Assembly: GCA_012031145.1 (NCBI GenBank)
Contig: JAAUUH010000022.1
Location: 1 to 35,046, forward strand
From: Oscillatoriales cyanobacterium SM2_2_1
GTDB lineage: Bacteria > Cyanobacteriota > Cyanobacteriia > Pseudanabaenales > Pseudanabaenaceae
Direction: 5' to 3'
DNA: 35,046 nucleotides
Position numbers and translations under genes: made by a program. Of the stretch, positions 27,487 to 35,046 are shown one piece after another. Below the pieces are notes generated by a model that was not told where the DNA came from, searched no databases, and saw only the letters and a list, made by a program, of their open reading frames with translations. Within the stretch, counting starts at the first letter, position 1. Each line of letters begins with the position of its first letter.

Positions 27487-29409
27487 AGCAAAACACAGTT
27501 GATAAGGTGCTGGGGAGTATGAAAAAACAAATTTTTGTAGTGGTTATGGGCGGGTTGTGCACCCTTATGGCAGCCCCAGCTTTAGCCCAGAATCCTTCGA
27601 CAATCCCCCTCCCTGCTCCGGGAACTGCACCCGTCGTGCCGGAAGAGCAGGTGTTGGTGGGGGAAGTGGTAATCAAGACCCCCGAAGGGCAGCCCCCGCT
27701 CCCGGCTGATCTAGAAAAGCAAATATATGACGTGATTAAGACTGTGCCAGGTCGTACCACCTCGCGATCGCTGCTGCAGGCAGATATCAACGCCGTATTT
27801 GGTACTGGATTTTTCTCCAATGTTCAAGCCGAACCCGAGGACACAGACATTGGGGTACGGGTGACCTTTTTCGTCTTACCTAACCCAGTACTCAAAACGG
27901 TCCGCACCCAGGGCACCCAAGTTCTCGAACCCGGCGTTATTGATCGTATCTTTAGCTCTCAGTATGGCAAAATCACCAACTTGCGCCAACTCCAAGCCAG
28001 TGTCAAGGAGCTGGAAAAGTACTATCAAGACCGGGGCTTTGCGATCGCCCAGATTGTGAACATTGGTGCTGAGCCCGATGGCGTTGTCACCCTGACCATT
28101 GCCGAAGGTGTCGTGGAAGACATTCAAGTTGCTTTTCTAAATGAAGACAACAAAACCACTACCGCCGAAGGCAAGCCTGTTACTGGCAATACCCGTCCAT
28201 TCATCATCACCCGTGAGATGAGCCTTCAGCCTGGACAGGTGTTCAATCGCAACGTGGTTCAATCCGACCTGCAAAAAATATTTGGTTTGGGCATCTTCGA
28301 TGACCTCAATATTGGCTTGGCCCCCGGCAAAAATCCCCAACAAGTCGTCGTTACCGTTAATGTCAAAGAACGTAATACGGGCTCGATTGCTGCTGGGGCA
28401 GGGCTCAGTTCCGCCACTGGACTCTTTGGCACCGTTAGCTTCCAGCAACAAAATTTGGGGGGGAACAATCAGAAAGTGGGGTTAGACATCCAAGCTGGGG
28501 AGCGAGACCTACTCTTTGATCTCAACTTTACCGATCCTTGGTTGGCAGGGGATCCCAATCGCACATCCTTCACGGCCAACATTTTCAACCGACGACTGTT
28601 CAGCTTTATTTTTGATACCCCAGTTGGTATTGGGGAAAATAACGACACCCCCCGGGTCAATCGTCTGGGCACTGGCTTCAGTTTCTCCCGTCCTCTTGGT
28701 GTTGGTGAAACTGCTTCCCTGGGGTTTCGCTATGAGCGGGTTACCATTACTAACAGCGGCGGGGATGTCAGTCCCTTTGACAGTTTGGGCAACCCTCTGA
28801 GTACCGATCCATCGGGGAATGATGATCTGTTGTTGCTGCAATTTGCCTACGCCAATGATCAGCGCAATAATCCCCAGCGACCCACCAGCGGCACTGTTTG
28901 GCGCTTCGCCACGGAGCAATCCCTGCCCTTCGGCAATGGCTCTATCTTCCTCAATCGCCTACGGGCTAGCTACAGCTTCTTTTTACCCGTCGATTTTCTG
29001 CGCTTTTCTGAAGGCCCCCAAGCTTTTGCCTTTAATCTTCAGGGCGGGACGATTTTTGGTACGCTCCCTCCCTATGAAGCCTTTCAGTTGGGGGGGGAAC
29101 AACTCTGTGCGGGGGTGGGGTGAAGGTAAGATCGGTACGGGTCGCAGCTTTGCCCTATTTTCGGCGGAATATCGCTTTCCCATTATTAATATCGTTGGTG
29201 GCGTGTTGTTTTTCGACTACGGCACTGACCTAGGGTCGGGAGCAGCGGTACCAGGAAATCCGGCGGCAGTGCGGGGTAAGCCCGGCAGCGGTGGCGGTTA
29301 CGGCGTTGGTGTGCGGATTCAGTCGCCCCTTGGTGCTATTCGAGTTGATTACGGCATCGGCACTAATGGCGCGACGGAGTTCAGCTTTGGCATTGGTGAG
29401 AAGTTCTAG
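27483..29409 (+). CDS. bamA: BamA/Omp85 outer-membrane assembly protein, apparent frameshift
   Basis: The essential outer-membrane protein that inserts beta-barrels, related to chloroplast Toc75. A signal peptide (MKKQIFVVVMGGLCTLMAAP, cut after ALA) is followed by three POTRA domains (about residues 57-305) and a 16-strand barrel. The frame breaks at a run of eight G's (29090-29097). The frame from 27483 stops at 29123, while the other frame continues NNSVRGWGEGKIGTGRSFALFSAEYRFPI, including the conserved VRGW lid-loop motif, to 29409. Seven G's would give a normal 641-residue protein. Either GTG 27483, overlapping purC in GTGA, or ATG 27519 could be the start; the signal peptide begins at the latter. 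Sequencing error is the simplest explanation. Confidence 0.9.
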
Positions 29410-29410
29410 C

Positions 29411-30250
29411 ATGGGGAGCCAGCATACGATCGCCCGGGCTGTCCATCGCCATGGCATCGGCCTACATACGGGACAAGAGTCGAAAGTCACCTTGCATCCT
29501 GCGCCACCCCATACGGGTCGGGTGTTTCGCAGGGGTGAAGCCAACCTGCCCGCAACGGTGGCAGTGGCGATCCCTAGCCAGCTATCCACCCTCCTGACCC
29601 ATGGGGAGCTTACCGTACGCACACCTGAACATTTGCTATCGGCCTTGGCGGGATTAGAGATTGATAACGTCTGGATCGACCTAGAAGGCCCGGAAATTCC
29701 CATTCTCGATGGCTCTGCCTTACCTTGGGTCAATGCCATTCTCGAGGCGGGTCGGATCAACCAAAGCATCCCCAAAACCATTCGCCCCATCACGCAACCC
29801 ATAACTATTTGGGAAGGAGATGCCTTTGTCAGCGCTATTCCCTCTCCCGAAGTGCGCCTAACCTACGGCATTGAGTTTGACTCGGCGGCGATCGGCACCC
29901 AATGGGTAAGCTGGTCACCATCGGTGGATGGTTATATCGCGGCGATCGCCCCAGCCCGCACCTTTACCCTGGCCAAATATTTAGAGCCATTGCGAGCGGC
30001 GGGACTAATTCAGGGAGGCTCCCTCAACAATGCGATTGTCTGTGACGATCAGCACTGGTTGAATCCTCCCCTGCGTTTTGAGCTGGAGCCGTGTCGCCAT
30101 AAGCTATTAGATTTGATTGGGGATTTGAGCCTCTTAGGAGCATTGCCCCAAGGGCATATCGTGGCCTACAAAGCCAGCCATACCCTCCACAGCAAATTTG
30201 CCCAGGCAGTGCAGTTGCAGTGCCCCCCTGTGGTTGATAATAGGCAGTGA
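29411..30250 (+). CDS. lpxC: UDP-3-O-acyl-N-acetylglucosamine deacetylase
   Basis: A 279-residue LpxC, the zinc hydrolase that commits UDP-GlcNAc derivatives to lipid A. The N-terminus HTIARAVHRHGIGLHTG, zinc ligand H74 in TPEHLLSAL, ligands H230 and D234 in RHKLLDLIGD, and general-acid/base H257 in KASHTLH are all present. The ATG at 29411 is one base after the bamA stop (TAGCATG), so translation is coupled. A longer upstream in-frame extension to 29291 is a shadow of bamA. Confidence 0.96.
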   Translation: MGSQHTIARAVHRHGIGLHTGQESKVTLHPAPPHTGRVFRRGEANLPATVAVAIPSQLSTLLTHGELTVRTPEHLLSALAGLEIDNVWIDLEGPEIPILDGSALPWVNAILEAGRINQSIPKTIRPITQPITIWEGDAFVSAIPSPEVRLTYGIEFDSAAIGTQWVSWSPSVDGYIAAIAPARTFTLAKYLEPLRAAGLIQGGSLNNAIVCDDQHWLNPPLRFELEPCRHKLLDLIGDLSLLGALPQGHIVAYKASHTLHSKFAQAVQLQCPPVVDNRQ

Positions 30251-30273
30251 ACTGAATTCGGCGACTGTGATTG

Positions 30274-30726
30274 ATGACTGCTGACCTTAATACTTCCCTA
30301 CTGACCATAGAACAGATTCAAAAACTATTGCCCCACCGTTATCCTTTTCTTCTAGTGGATCGGATTGTAGTTAACAATCTGGGGAAGTCAGCGGTCGGTA
30401 TTAAGAATGTCACCATTAATGAGCCTTTTTTTCAAGGACACTTCCCCCATCGCCCGATTATGCCAGGGGTGCTGATCGTAGAAGCGATGGCCCAGGTGGG
30501 TGGGATCGTCCTAGCTCAGTTGCCCGACTACATCGGTCAGCTTTCCCTATTTGCTGGCATTGATCGGGTGCGCTTCCGCCGTCCGGTAGTTCCGGGAGAT
30601 CAATTGGTGATTACAGCGGAACTGCTGGAAGTGAAGCGGAAACGTTTTGGCAAAATGCAAGCAAAGGCTGAGGTCGGTGGACAGTTGGTCTGTGACGGTA
30701 CACTCATGTTTGCCCTAGTGGAATGA
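30274..30726 (+). CDS. fabZ: 3-hydroxyacyl-ACP dehydratase
   Basis: A 150-residue hot-dog-fold dehydratase of fatty-acid elongation. Block [14 protein letters not shown], then the catalytic histidine H56 and glutamate E70 in [20 protein letters not shown], and [11 protein letters not shown] identify it. I chose the ATG at 30274 over the TTG just before it. The stop overlaps the lpxA start by ATGA, so the genes are coupled, balancing hydroxyacyl-ACP use between fatty acids and lipid A. Confidence 0.96.
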   Translation: MTADLNTSLLTIEQIQKLLPHRYPFLLVDRIVVNNLGKSAVGIKNVTINEPFFQGHFPHRPIMPGVLIVEAMAQVGGIVLAQLPDYIGQLSLFAGIDRVRFRRPVVPGDQLVITAELLEVKRKRFGKMQAKAEVGGQLVCDGTLMFALVE

Positions 30727-31532
30727 CAGCGATGATGCCAGGTGCCATTCACCCCACTGCCATGGTGCATCCCACCGCGCAATTGCATCCTACCGTTGAG
30801 GTTGGGGCCTATGCGGTGATTGGAGAGCAGGTCAAAGTTGGTGCCTACACTACCATCGGACACCATGCGGTGATCGAGCGCTGGACTGAAATTGGCGATC
30901 GCAATCTAATTTTTCCGGGAGCGGCGATTGGTCTTGAGTCCCAGGATTTGAAATATGGCGGGGCCCAGAGCTTTGTCAAAATTGGCCACGACAACCGAAT
31001 TCGGGAGTATGTCACCATCAATCGCGCTACGGGAGAGGGCGAAGAAACCGTAATCGGCGACGGTAATTTACTAATGGCCTATGTGCATGTGGCCCATAAT
31101 TGCCATGTTGGCGATCGGGTGGTGATTGCCAATTCAGTGGCTCTGGCTGGCCATGTGGTCATTGAGTCCCGGGCGACGATTGGCGGCTTAGTTGGCATCC
31201 ATCAGTTCACCCATGTCGGCAGGCTATCGATGGTGGGGGGCATGAGTCGGGTAGATCGGGATGTCCCTCCTTACATGATTGTGGAGGGGAACCCTTCACG
31301 GGTGCGAGGAATTAACCGCATCGGCGTCGAGCGGGCTGGTTTGGGCGAAGAAACTCAGCACCTTTTGAAACAGGCCTTTCGCTGGCTCTACCTCAGGCAA
31401 ATTCCCCTTGCGGAAGCGTTGAGTAAACTTACCGAGTATCAGAATGATCCCCATATTGCTCACTTGACTCAGTTTTTGCATGATTCACTGCATCTCGAGG
31501 GAAGAAGGGGGCTGATTCCCCATAAATCTTAG
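30723..31532 (+). CDS. lpxA: UDP-GlcNAc acyltransferase
   Basis: A 269-residue LpxA, the first lipid A enzyme, transferring a 3-hydroxyacyl chain from ACP to UDP-GlcNAc. The protein is a left-handed beta-helix of hexapeptide repeats (residues about 8-190) with the catalytic H125 in [12 protein letters not shown] and the [14 protein letters not shown] block, then a C-terminal helical region. The start ATGA overlaps the fabZ stop. In some cyanobacteria lpxB follows; here it does not. Confidence 0.96.
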   Translation: MTAMMPGAIHPTAMVHPTAQLHPTVEVGAYAVIGEQVKVGAYTTIGHHAVIERWTEIGDRNLIFPGAAIGLESQDLKYGGAQSFVKIGHDNRIREYVTINRATGEGEETVIGDGNLLMAYVHVAHNCHVGDRVVIANSVALAGHVVIESRATIGGLVGIHQFTHVGRLSMVGGMSRVDRDVPPYMIVEGNPSRVRGINRIGVERAGLGEETQHLLKQAFRWLYLRQIPLAEALSKLTEYQNDPHIAHLTQFLHDSLHLEGRRGLIPHKS

Positions 31533-31556
31533 TGGGCGGGGGAATAAACGATTTTG

Positions 31557-31580
31557 CGTCAAAATGATTTATTTTTGACG
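31557..31580. promoter_or_regulatory. Inverted repeat upstream of small acidic protein gene
   Basis: CGTCAAAA, eight bases, TTTTGACG: a perfect 8-bp inverted repeat ending 45 bp before the ATG at 31625. No T tract follows, so it looks more like a protein-binding site than a terminator for the lpx operon. The binding protein is unknown. Confidence 0.35.
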
Positions 31581-31624
31581 GCTTATGAAATAATATCTCC
31601 AGTTAGGGCGCATTTTAACGGGCA

Positions 31625-31957
31625 ATGACAGAACAGCAAGATCAAGATACAGCCGTCTCTGGGTTTGATGATCTCCTTGAGGACGATCAAATCCAAGGCG
31701 AAGCCGATAGCACTACTAAGCACAATTTTTACAACTATTCTGTCGGCGATTCTTACTTGACAATTGATGATCAGGACGGTACTGACCTACTGATGTTCAA
31801 GCATGCTACATCCCGGGAAATCGTGATTGAAAAGCGGGATGAAGACAACTTCTGCGTCATTTTTTATAAGGGCGAGCCGGTTCTTGAAATGCGTGGAGTT
31901 GAATACATCCAAACTGCGGATGGAGTCTTTTCTCTGGAGCGTTGGGGCATTCGTTAG
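31625..31957 (+). CDS. Small acidic protein of unknown function
   Basis: A 110-residue soluble protein that I do not recognise. The N-terminal 35 residues are acidic and probably disordered (DDLLEDDQIQGEADS). The rest alternates charged and hydrophobic residues (YLTIDDQDGTDLLMFK, REIVIEKRDEDNFCVIFYKGEP, EYIQTADGVFSLERWGIR), suggesting a small beta-rich domain. The coding look is good: a clear ATG, a real stop and balanced codons. It follows the lpx genes by 92 bp, with its own possible operator between, and may be separately regulated. Confidence 0.65.
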   Translation: MTEQQDQDTAVSGFDDLLEDDQIQGEADSTTKHNFYNYSVGDSYLTIDDQDGTDLLMFKHATSREIVIEKRDEDNFCVIFYKGEPVLEMRGVEYIQTADGVFSLERWGIR

Positions 31958-32006
31958 GCTTTTGCCAAGGTACTTACGCGAAAAGTTGAATTTAGGGCTC
32001 TGCCAA

Positions 32007-33742
32007 TTACGGCGCTGGTGGCCGGAGGAACAGTCCTAGGACATTGTGGATGCTGCTGGTTTGATCGGCACGGTGTAGCGGGGTTTCACCCAGGGTCATA
32101 GCTGTGGAGCTGCCGCCGTCGAGGTTAAGCGCATCCATCGCTCCGAGGGATTTGAGCACGGTGATCGCCTCGGACAGGGTGGGCATGATGCCTTTTTCTG
32201 TGGGCTCGATGGTTACCCAGAGTAACTCCCCGGGTTTAGATGTAGTGCGATCGCACTCCGTCTTGCCCTCTGGGTGGCAAAGGCGGGGTTGAACCCTTCG
32301 CCAGCGACATCCAGCACCGGCACGCCCCGCCGCATAAGCAGGGGGCCAGCGCCAAGAAGGTGGGGAAATCTGGCAAAACCACTGGGGCGGTAGGCATAGC
32401 GTCCACGGACAGCAGTGCCGATGGGAAGTTTGGCGGCAAACCCAGGTTCTTGGCGGGCAACCAGGAGGTAGCCATCGGCAGGAATGGGGATCTGCTCCGT
32501 GCCCGAAGCGGCTGCTAAACGCTGGGAGACCACGAGATCGCCTGCCACAGTAATTAAAAGCTCTCCATTCGTCACGGGCACATAGACGGCTCCCCAGGTG
32601 GGCGTATAGCGGGCTAAACCCCTCTGGACATAGCCGCTGTTGAGATTGGTTAGGGGAATTGCCTGTTGATTGGGCAGGATTAGCTCTTCGGTGTAGGTGA
32701 AGCGGTCAATCAGTACCTCACCCGCATCATTCCAGGCGATCGTCCCACGATTGAGGGCTGTTCCGGCATACCACTGACCATCGGAGCGTAACGCTCCCAC
32801 CGGCAAACGGCGATCGCGATTGAAAAAGCCACCATTAATTAGGGCGACAGCGGGCCACTGCTGACGAAAGACAGTGAGGGGTTGGGTGCCGGTCATGCCC
32901 TGCCCCGGACGCCAAAGGGGGCGCATCATTACCCCGGAGCGTTGCAAATCGAGGCTGAGGGTATTGACCCAAAAGGTGGTGCCATTGGGGAGTACTACCG
33001 GACCCTGCTGATGCCTGATGCCATCGCTCCACTGAATCGAACGCGATCGCGGGGGCATTTCCGGTTGGACGGTCAGAACTAGGCGGACGGGATCGCTTAG
33101 TAGCTCCACCACGGGCTTGGTCGCTGGCGCTACGCTTAGGTCTAGGCGAGCGCTGCCGGGCTGCCCCCGAAGAACAACCCGTTTGAACCATGTCCCCGAT
33201 GCCTCGCCAAGTTTCAGCGTTGGAGGTAACTCCGCCCCCACTGCCAAAATCACCTGATCTCCCTGTTGTACCAGCTGCCATGGAGCGCGCTGGGACATCT
33301 CTAAAACCACCCGATCCGGTTGGCGGCGGATGGCTAGGATTTGCGCACTGGGCGTGGAGATGCGCAGCGTGCCGTCCTTGAGTTCTGTGCGCCAAGGTTG
33401 CTTCACAGCATTGCTGATCGAGCCTAGGTCGATAAAGCGCGATCGCGCCGGTTGGTCAAAGACGACTGGGGCAAAAAATGGACTGGAAAACCAACTAAGG
33501 CGTTGCGTCTGGGACTGGGCAGAGTTGAGAAATGTAACCCCCAGGGCCCGTTGCACCCAGCTCTCCTCCACGTATAGGCGCGGCTGCCCATCCACTGCCC
33601 GTTGCAGCCAACGGGCAGACCAGTTCTGTCCATTGAGCACCACTGTTGCCCCTTCTTCAGCCCTAAGGGGAACCGATGCTGTTACCACTAGGGCGATCGC
33701 CCCCGCCATGCCGACGCGCTGCCACATACTTCGATTTTTCAC
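32007..33742 (-). CDS. Phosphodiester-glycosidase-family (NAGPA) exported protein, apparent frameshift
   Basis: An exported protein with a C-terminal phosphodiester glycosidase (NAGPA-like) domain. A signal peptide (about MKNRSMWQRVGMAGAIALVV, cut after LRA) precedes an N-terminal region resembling an AMIN-type domain and then the family blocks ALINGGFFNRDR, HLLGAGPLLMRRG and AFATQRARRSAI. The frame then ends at 32213, but another frame continues GELLWVTIEPTEKGIMPTL, ALNLDGGSSTAM and HNVLGLFL to a TAA at 32007-32009. Restoring one lost base (or four) near 32247-32254 gives about 578 residues. The start could be 33802, the GTG at 33742 (with AAGG upstream) or the ATG at 33727; I prefer 33742. 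The substrate is not known. Confidence 0.8.
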
Positions 33743-33847
33743 CCGCACCTTAAATGCCCTGACAGTAGCAGATTCAAAATTTTGGCAGTCTCCCGCAAAC
33801 ATGATTTAACAAAACCAGCTTCCTAAAAAGGAAATGTTATGATGTCC

Positions 33848-33945
33848 ACCACGCTAGGAGTGTCTAAAAGTGGCTCCCTGCCCCTTTTAGGCTGAGATTA
33901 CATCCTTAGAACCTGTGCGGTTCACACCGGCGTAGGAAAGCTAAC
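33848..33945 (+). promoter_or_regulatory. TPP riboswitch (THI element)
   Basis: The conserved thiamine-pyrophosphate aptamer elements occur in order: GGCTGAGATTACATCCTTAG (33890-33909), then GAACCTGTGCGG and CGGCGTAGGAAAGCTAAC (33928-33945), preceded by a long P2 arm pairing CTAAAAG with CTTTTAG. A TATGAT (33838-33843) could be the -10 of its promoter. The thiC ATG is 17 bp after the aptamer, so TPP binding probably blocks translation or transcription of thiC. Confidence 0.92.
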
Positions 33946-33961
33946 TTTTGAGGATTCATTT

Positions 33962-35046
33962 ATGACCGTTGGAATCAAAATCCCTGCCGCCCCCACCCGC
34001 CGTGGTGCTTTTCGGGGCACCCAGATGTATTGCGCTCGCCGAGGCACTATTACAGAAGAAATGCAGTATGTTGCCTGGAGGGAACATCTCCCTGTCGAGT
34101 TGGTTCGCTCTGAAGTCGCCCGCGGTCGGGCCATCATTCCGGCCAACTGTAACCATACCAACCTCGAACCCATGGCGATCGGCATTGCTTTTCAGTGCAA
34201 AGTTAATGCCAACATCGGTGCCTCTCCCAACTCCTCCGACATTGCCCAGGAACTAGAAAAGCTCCATCTAGCGGTTAAATACGGTGCTGACACGGTGATG
34301 GATCTCTCCACTGGTGGGGGGAATCTCGACCAAATTCGCACAGCCATCATCCAAGCGTCCCCCGTTCCCATTGGCACAGTGCCGGTCTATCAAACCCTTG
34401 AATCTGTCCACGGTCGGGTGGAAAATCTGACTGCCGATGACTTTCTGCACATTATCGAACTCCATGCCCAGCAGGGTGTCGATTACCAAACCATCCATGC
34501 CGGCATCCTCATTGAACATTTGCCCCTAGTGCGCCATCGGATCACCGGCATTGTTTCCCGGGGTGGTGGTATTTTGGCCAAGTGGATGCTCCACCACCAC
34601 AAGCAAAATCCCCTCTTCACCCACTTTGACGACATTATCGAAATTTTCAAAAAATACGATGTGTCCTTTAGTTTGGGGGATTCCCTGCGCCCCGGATGCC
34701 TCCACGATGCTTCCGATGCCGCCCAACTGGCTGAGCTAAAAACCCTTGGTCAACTGACCCGTCGAGCCTGGGAGCATGATATTCAGGTGATGGTAGAAGG
34801 CCCGGGCCATGTGCCGATGGATCAGATTGAGTTCAATGTCCGCAAGCAGATGGAAGAGTGCTCCGAAGCCCCATTTTATGTGTTGGGGCCGCTGGTCACG
34901 GATATTGCCCCTGGCTATGACCACATCACCTCGGCGATCGGAGCGCATGGCCGGATGGTATGGCACAGCCATGCTTGCTACGTCACACCAAGGAACACCT
35001 GGGACTGCCCAATGCCGAAGATGTGCGCAACGGTTTGATCGCCTAT
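33962..35046 (+). CDS. thiC: Phosphomethylpyrimidine synthase, 5' part
   Basis: ThiC is the radical-SAM enzyme that turns aminoimidazole ribotide into HMP-phosphate for thiamine. About 363 of some 455 residues are in the window; the C-terminal Fe-S cysteines lie beyond it. Blocks: [68 protein letters not shown] and [10 protein letters not shown]. Near the end three small deletions are inferred: two bases at about 34943, one in a T run at about 34975, one in an A run at about 34990. The conserved frame returns after each correction and reads through to the edge at 35046. The uncorrected frame would stop at 35036-35038. Regulated by the upstream riboswitch. Confidence 0.94.

Noticed and set aside
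28819-29409. A separate 196-codon gene at the end of bamA
   Set aside because: Its second half is the missing BamA barrel end and its first half is out-of-frame bamA; one gene with a frameshift is the better reading.
32835-33395. 186-codon minus-strand frame inside the glycosidase-family gene
   Set aside because: Out-of-frame shadow with proline/arginine-rich random composition.
1-35046. CRISPR array, insertion sequence or prophage
   Set aside because: No regularly spaced repeats, transposase, integrase or phage structural genes were seen on either strand.

Overview
The window looks like cyanobacterial chromosome. The octamer GCGATCGC (HIP1) recurs in almost every coding stretch. The gene content also fits: a purC-bamA(Omp85)-lpxC-fabZ-lpxA block, a fused ModBC transporter, a DevC-type permease, a DUF3352 protein, and thiC behind a TPP riboswitch. 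I do not assign a species.

Layout. (1) 1-1728: a low-information edge with one copy of a dispersed repeat, then a minus-strand pair of ParA ATPase and a coiled-coil partner. (2) 1949-9409: a 2486-residue soluble hybrid histidine kinase with about 14 PAS and 2 GAF domains. (3) 9475-14903: obgE, then the convergent minus-strand cluster of a DegT-family aminotransferase, a U32-family protein and rsmH, with overlapping or near-touching ends. (4) 14946-16193: a small GAF-histidine kinase, followed by a non-coding stretch with a second repeat copy that carries an apparent ~98-bp insertion with two stem-loops. (5) 16772-21908: a molybdate region with a decayed HTH/periplasmic-binding-domain regulator, trmO, fused modBC and modA. 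(6) 22461-24686: an orphan DevC-like permease with an internal insertion, and a YkvA/DUF1232 protein. (7) 24942-32009: tRNA-Leu(GAG), a DUF3352 protein, purC, bamA, lpxC, fabZ, lpxA, a small unrecognised acidic protein and the end of a phosphodiester-glycosidase-family gene. (8) 33742 to the edge: the start of that gene on the minus strand, then a TPP riboswitch and the first four fifths of thiC.

How the genes fit together. bamA, lpxC, fabZ and lpxA form a compact outer-membrane biogenesis unit (barrel insertion plus early lipid A synthesis) and follow purC with a 4-base overlap. modA and modBC make a complete molybdate importer, and its likely regulator lies broken beside it. rsmH and obgE, plus possibly the U32 protein, are ribosome modification or assembly genes.

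Data-quality caution. bamA, the glycosidase-family gene and thiC each carry one or more small indels in otherwise well-conserved reading frames; several lie in homopolymers and three fall within about 60 bases of each other near the right edge. This pattern suggests sequencing or assembly indels for at least some of them. The HTH/PBP regulator is different: it shows two apparent nonsense substitutions plus a frameshift and looks like a real pseudogene. No CRISPR array, transposase or prophage was seen. The most unusual items are the repeat pair with its nested stem-loop insertion, the ParA/coiled-coil pair, the inserted DevC-like permease, the cysteine-bearing insertion in the aminotransferase, and several strong palindromes in the molybdate region. 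None is proof of a new system.
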